64,000 nucleotides of DNA from Flavobacterium sp. LC2016-23 (GTDB lineage: Bacteria > Bacteroidota > Bacteroidia > Flavobacteriales > Flavobacteriaceae), in assembly GCF_009674775.1 (NCBI RefSeq), contig NZ_WKKE01000020.1:46392-110391 (forward strand), written 5' to 3'. The notes under the pieces are model-generated. The model did not search any database. It was not told the DNA's origin and saw only the letters and a list, made by a program, of their open reading frames with translations. The translations under genes were made by a program, and so were the position numbers. Of this stretch, positions 61,689-64,000 are shown in pieces (positions within the stretch are counted from its first letter, which is position 1; the number at the start of each line of letters is the position of its first letter).

Positions 61689-62966
61689 CTAACCGAATAC
61701 TCCGTTGATCTGCGATAACACCCAACTGAAACCTCCGCCTGCCAAATTCACATAACAGGTTTGTCCGCTGAATGCAATAATAGTTCTACCCGCAGGAGCA
61801 GTCACCTGAAAATTTTGTGTATCAACTACATTGGGATTAATGGTGGCGGGATAACTTGTGCCGTTGATGGTGATTTGAACTACCACATTTTGTCCGTACC
61901 AGTAGCCTGTTACGTAACTGAAAGCGGTGAGGCCATTTGTGAGATTGATCGGATTATTCCCATTGCCGCCATCACCACCGTGTTGTAATAGTTGTACCAC
62001 ATACGAGCCGTCGCTGCTGGCATTGGTACATTGGATGGCATCCACAACATCTCCGCTACGGATAACGATACTTTGGATAATAGTAGGAGTAGTTTGCGCA
62101 TTCAAGATGGCTCCATCGTCGAACACAACCACATCCGGTTGGCCGGTCAGGTATGGCCGCATCAATAGTTGCTGACTTTGCTCGAAAGGCCAGTTGGAAG
62201 AATCAAGCCGCCAACTCATCATAGTTTGGTAAGGGTATTGCTTACTCTGGTACTGAATCCCAGCAGCGTATTGCTGAGAAGCATAAAGCGCAGTGACACC
62301 ACTTTCTAAATAAGCACCGAATCCCAATAGATCGGCATTGATACCGTGTGCAATAAATACGCTAGGATCGCTAACCCAGTAACTTTGCAAATTGAACACA
62401 TCCACATTGGCATTCACAGCATCCGCATTCAGGTTGTTGACATTACCGGACTGGTTAGAACTCGCCGAAATGGCCAGATAATAGTTATCCCCGAAAGCCT
62501 TACCCAATGCGTTGAGCCATTGGCCACATTGCTTAGGGGAGAGTTGGCTCGTGGGCTGTTCCCAATCAATGTCGAAACCATTGAGGTCATTGTTAGCCAG
62601 AAAGTTGGCAACATTGGTCGCAAAAGTGGTCAGCAGGGCGGGGTTGTTGATGATCGTTTGGAGATCGTTGGTGATTTCTTGTGTATAGGCCAGTAAAGCA
62701 AATATGGTGATGTCCGGGTTTTGTGCACGTGCATCTAAAACCTGTTGTGCAAGATATGTGTTACTGGTTTGCAGGGTGGGACTGCTAGGGTTACTCATAT
62801 CCACTCCAAACCAGCCGATGCTCAGGTAATCAAGGGTGCTGTATATCCCGTTGAGCTTAATAGAACTAAAATTGCTGTTGGGTGAGCTGTAGGTCGCGTT
62901 TGCTGGATGTAGCTCATTAGTCAGCCACGCACCGATGGCGCCGGTAAAGTTTTTTTTGCTTTTCAT
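61689..62966 (-). CDS. GH18 chitinase-like protein with probable jacalin-like C-terminal domain
   Basis: A 425-residue protein. Residues 5-285 fit a GH18 barrel starting FTGAIGAWLTNELHPANATY. The active-site segment is N129-G-F-D132-I-D134-W-E136: catalytic E136 and both inner aspartates are present, but the first D of DxxDxDxE is asparagine. FNLQSYWV near 195 fits the later strand. The C-terminus (about 295-425; IVIRSGDVVDAIQ, QHGGDGG, VTGYWYGQNVVVQ) resembles a jacalin-type lectin domain. No signal peptide or lipobox is seen, so export is unclear. Base composition is higher in GC than neighbouring genes (two sampled 60-base lines: 29 and 32 G+C; one GH10 line: 23). It lies between two IS6 copies and is probably acquired. 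Confidence 0.85.
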   Translation of the reverse strand: MKSKKNFTGAIGAWLTNELHPANATYSSPNSNFSSIKLNGIYSTLDYLSIGWFGVDMSNPSSPTLQTSNTYLAQQVLDARAQNPDITIFALLAYTQEITNDLQTIINNPALLTTFATNVANFLANNDLNGFDIDWEQPTSQLSPKQCGQWLNALGKAFGDNYYLAISASSNQSGNVNNLNADAVNANVDVFNLQSYWVSDPSVFIAHGINADLLGFGAYLESGVTALYASQQYAAGIQYQSKQYPYQTMMSWRLDSSNWPFEQSQQLLMRPYLTGQPDVVVFDDGAILNAQTTPTIIQSIVIRSGDVVDAIQCTNASSDGSYVVQLLQHGGDGGNGNNPINLTNGLTAFSYVTGYWYGQNVVVQITINGTSYPATINPNVVDTQNFQVTAPAGRTIIAFSGQTCYVNLAGGGFSWVLSQINGVFG

Positions 62967-63260
62967 GTGATTAGAATTTTAGAGTTTTCTACCTAGTTTT
63001 TAATTTCTTTATTAAAAATACCAACTAATAGGCTTTTATAATGCAAAAAATGTAATGAGTACGATTTTCTAATGTATGAGTAAGCATAATCTTGGAATAA
63101 GATGCAGTTAATTATTTTAAACGATTTAGAAGAAGAGTTAAAGGTTAAGAATCAAAACATAAAATTAGATTATAAAATAAACACAAATTTGTCTTATGGA
63201 TTTTAAAAAACCGAATTTTAGAATTGCTTTTTAAAGATGCTCCTTTAGAAGAAGTATTCA
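62967..63260. other. 294-bp flank with short open frames, cut by the second IS6 copy
   Basis: The left part is the leader of the GH18 gene (minus strand). A 34-codon frame starts at 63102 (MQLIILNDLEEELKVKNQNI) and ends at 63206. Another frame reads ELLFKDAPLEEVF right up to the IS end at 63261. Together they may be the frameshifted start of a gene interrupted by the IS. I do not recognise the family. Confidence 0.35.
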
Positions 63261-63930
63261 GGTTCTGTCGCATCTAAAGCTAAGTTTTATCTTTGCCTTT
63301 TTAAATTCTTAAACTCATGAATACTAAAGGTCATTGCTATCCGAAGTCTATTATACTGCAGGCAGTATATTTTAAACTTAGGTTTACATTAAGCTATCGG
63401 GATGTTGAAGAGATCATGAAAATGCGAGGAGTTTCTGTTGATCATGCTACTATTCAGCGCTGGGTTTATAAGTTTACACCTTTGCTTGAGTCAGAGATTA
63501 AGAAGAGAAAAGGCAGAGTGGGGACGAGCTGGAGATTGGATGAGACATTATATCAAAGTAAAAGGTATATGGTGTTATTTATATCGAGCGGTAGATAAAT
63601 TAGGTAATACGGTTGACTTCTTTTGACCAGAAAAAGACAAAGAATGAGCGCTCAGTCTTTTCTAATTAAAGCAATTACTAATAATTGCCGGCCAAGAGTA
63701 ATAAACATTGATAAAAGCGGTTCTAATACTGCAGCAATCAAAGTCTATAACAAACGTTCATTCTCAAAGGCTAAAATTCGGCAGTGTAAATATCTCAACA
63801 ATATTGTAGAACAGGACCATCGATTTATAAAATGGAGGATACAAAATGGACTAGGTTTTAAAAGCTTTGAATCTGCAAGACGAACATTGAGTGGAATTGA
63901 AGTTGTGCATATGCAGAGAAAGAGGATCAA
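63261..63930 (+). mobile_element. Second IS6-family copy, degenerate and truncated
   Basis: It starts with the same 15-bp terminal repeat (63261-63275) and about 55 bp identical to the first copy, in the same orientation. Similarity ends near 63925-63930; the last about 25 codons of the transposase and the right terminal repeat are missing within the window. The sequence after that point, to 64000, is unrelated to the first copy. Confidence 0.85.
63317..63930 (+). pseudogene. IS6 transposase pseudogene (two frameshifts, 3' truncation)
   Basis: Compared with the copy at 60790-61455, one extra base at about 63547 (GATGAGACATTATATC against GATGAAACTTATATC) shifts the frame right at the first catalytic aspartate. 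A base lost near 63617 (GACTTCTTTTG against GACTTTCTTTTG) restores it. The D132 and E165 blocks are still readable. The end is replaced near 63925 after GCATATGC-GAGAAAGA. No stop occurs in the restored frame up to 64000. It cannot make a normal transposase. Confidence 0.88.
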
Positions 63931-64000
63931 AGCATATTGTTGTGGGGAAATATTAAAATCTAGATATTTGTATTTCCAAATTATACCCCAGTGCAAGATT

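Overview
The window looks like chromosome from a member of the Bacteroidota, most likely Flavobacterium or a close relative. It is AT-rich and ribosome-binding sites are A-rich rather than Shine-Dalgarno. It holds SusC/SusD pairs, two one-protein hybrid two-component regulators (HTCS) and many lipoproteins and signal peptides of flavobacterial type. The genus is inferred from gene content only.

Region 1 (1-33514, all genes on +) is a large polysaccharide utilisation locus. It runs: partial membrane acyltransferase, sodium/solute symporter, two GH28 pectinases, GH51 arabinofuranosidase, GH95, HTCS, SusE/F-like surface glycan-binding lipoprotein, SusC, SusD, two GH30 paralogues, GH2 beta-galactosidase, GH27, a propeller-GH51 fusion and a double GH43. 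The enzyme set fits a pectic substrate carrying arabinan and type II arabinogalactan side chains. Lipoprotein enzymes would cut at the surface, SusC/D would import, periplasmic exo-enzymes would finish, and the symporter would take up products.

Region 2 (33764-44482) is a mixed set of single genes and divergent pairs. It has two unrelated putative secreted HExxH metalloproteases flanking a LuxR-type regulator, an AraC regulator, an alpha/beta hydrolase, an oxidoreductase/HxlR pair, an SDR/HxlR pair, a small NTF2-like protein and a lone condensation-domain-like acyltransferase.

Region 3 (45036-60498, +) is a second, smaller locus: GH3, HTCS, SusC, SusD, IPT-type glycan-binding lipoprotein, GH10 xylanase-type enzyme and GH16. 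It targets a beta-linked glucan and/or xylan.

Region 4 (60499-64000) is mobile DNA. Two same-orientation copies of one IS6-family element, one apparently intact and one frameshifted and truncated, bracket about 1.75 kb. That segment carries a GH18 chitinase-like gene on the minus strand, visibly more GC-rich than its surroundings, with no Sec signal and a probable jacalin-like C-terminal domain. This resembles an IS6 compound transposon and is the most unusual part of the window. I found no tRNA, rRNA, CRISPR array, riboswitch or phage module.
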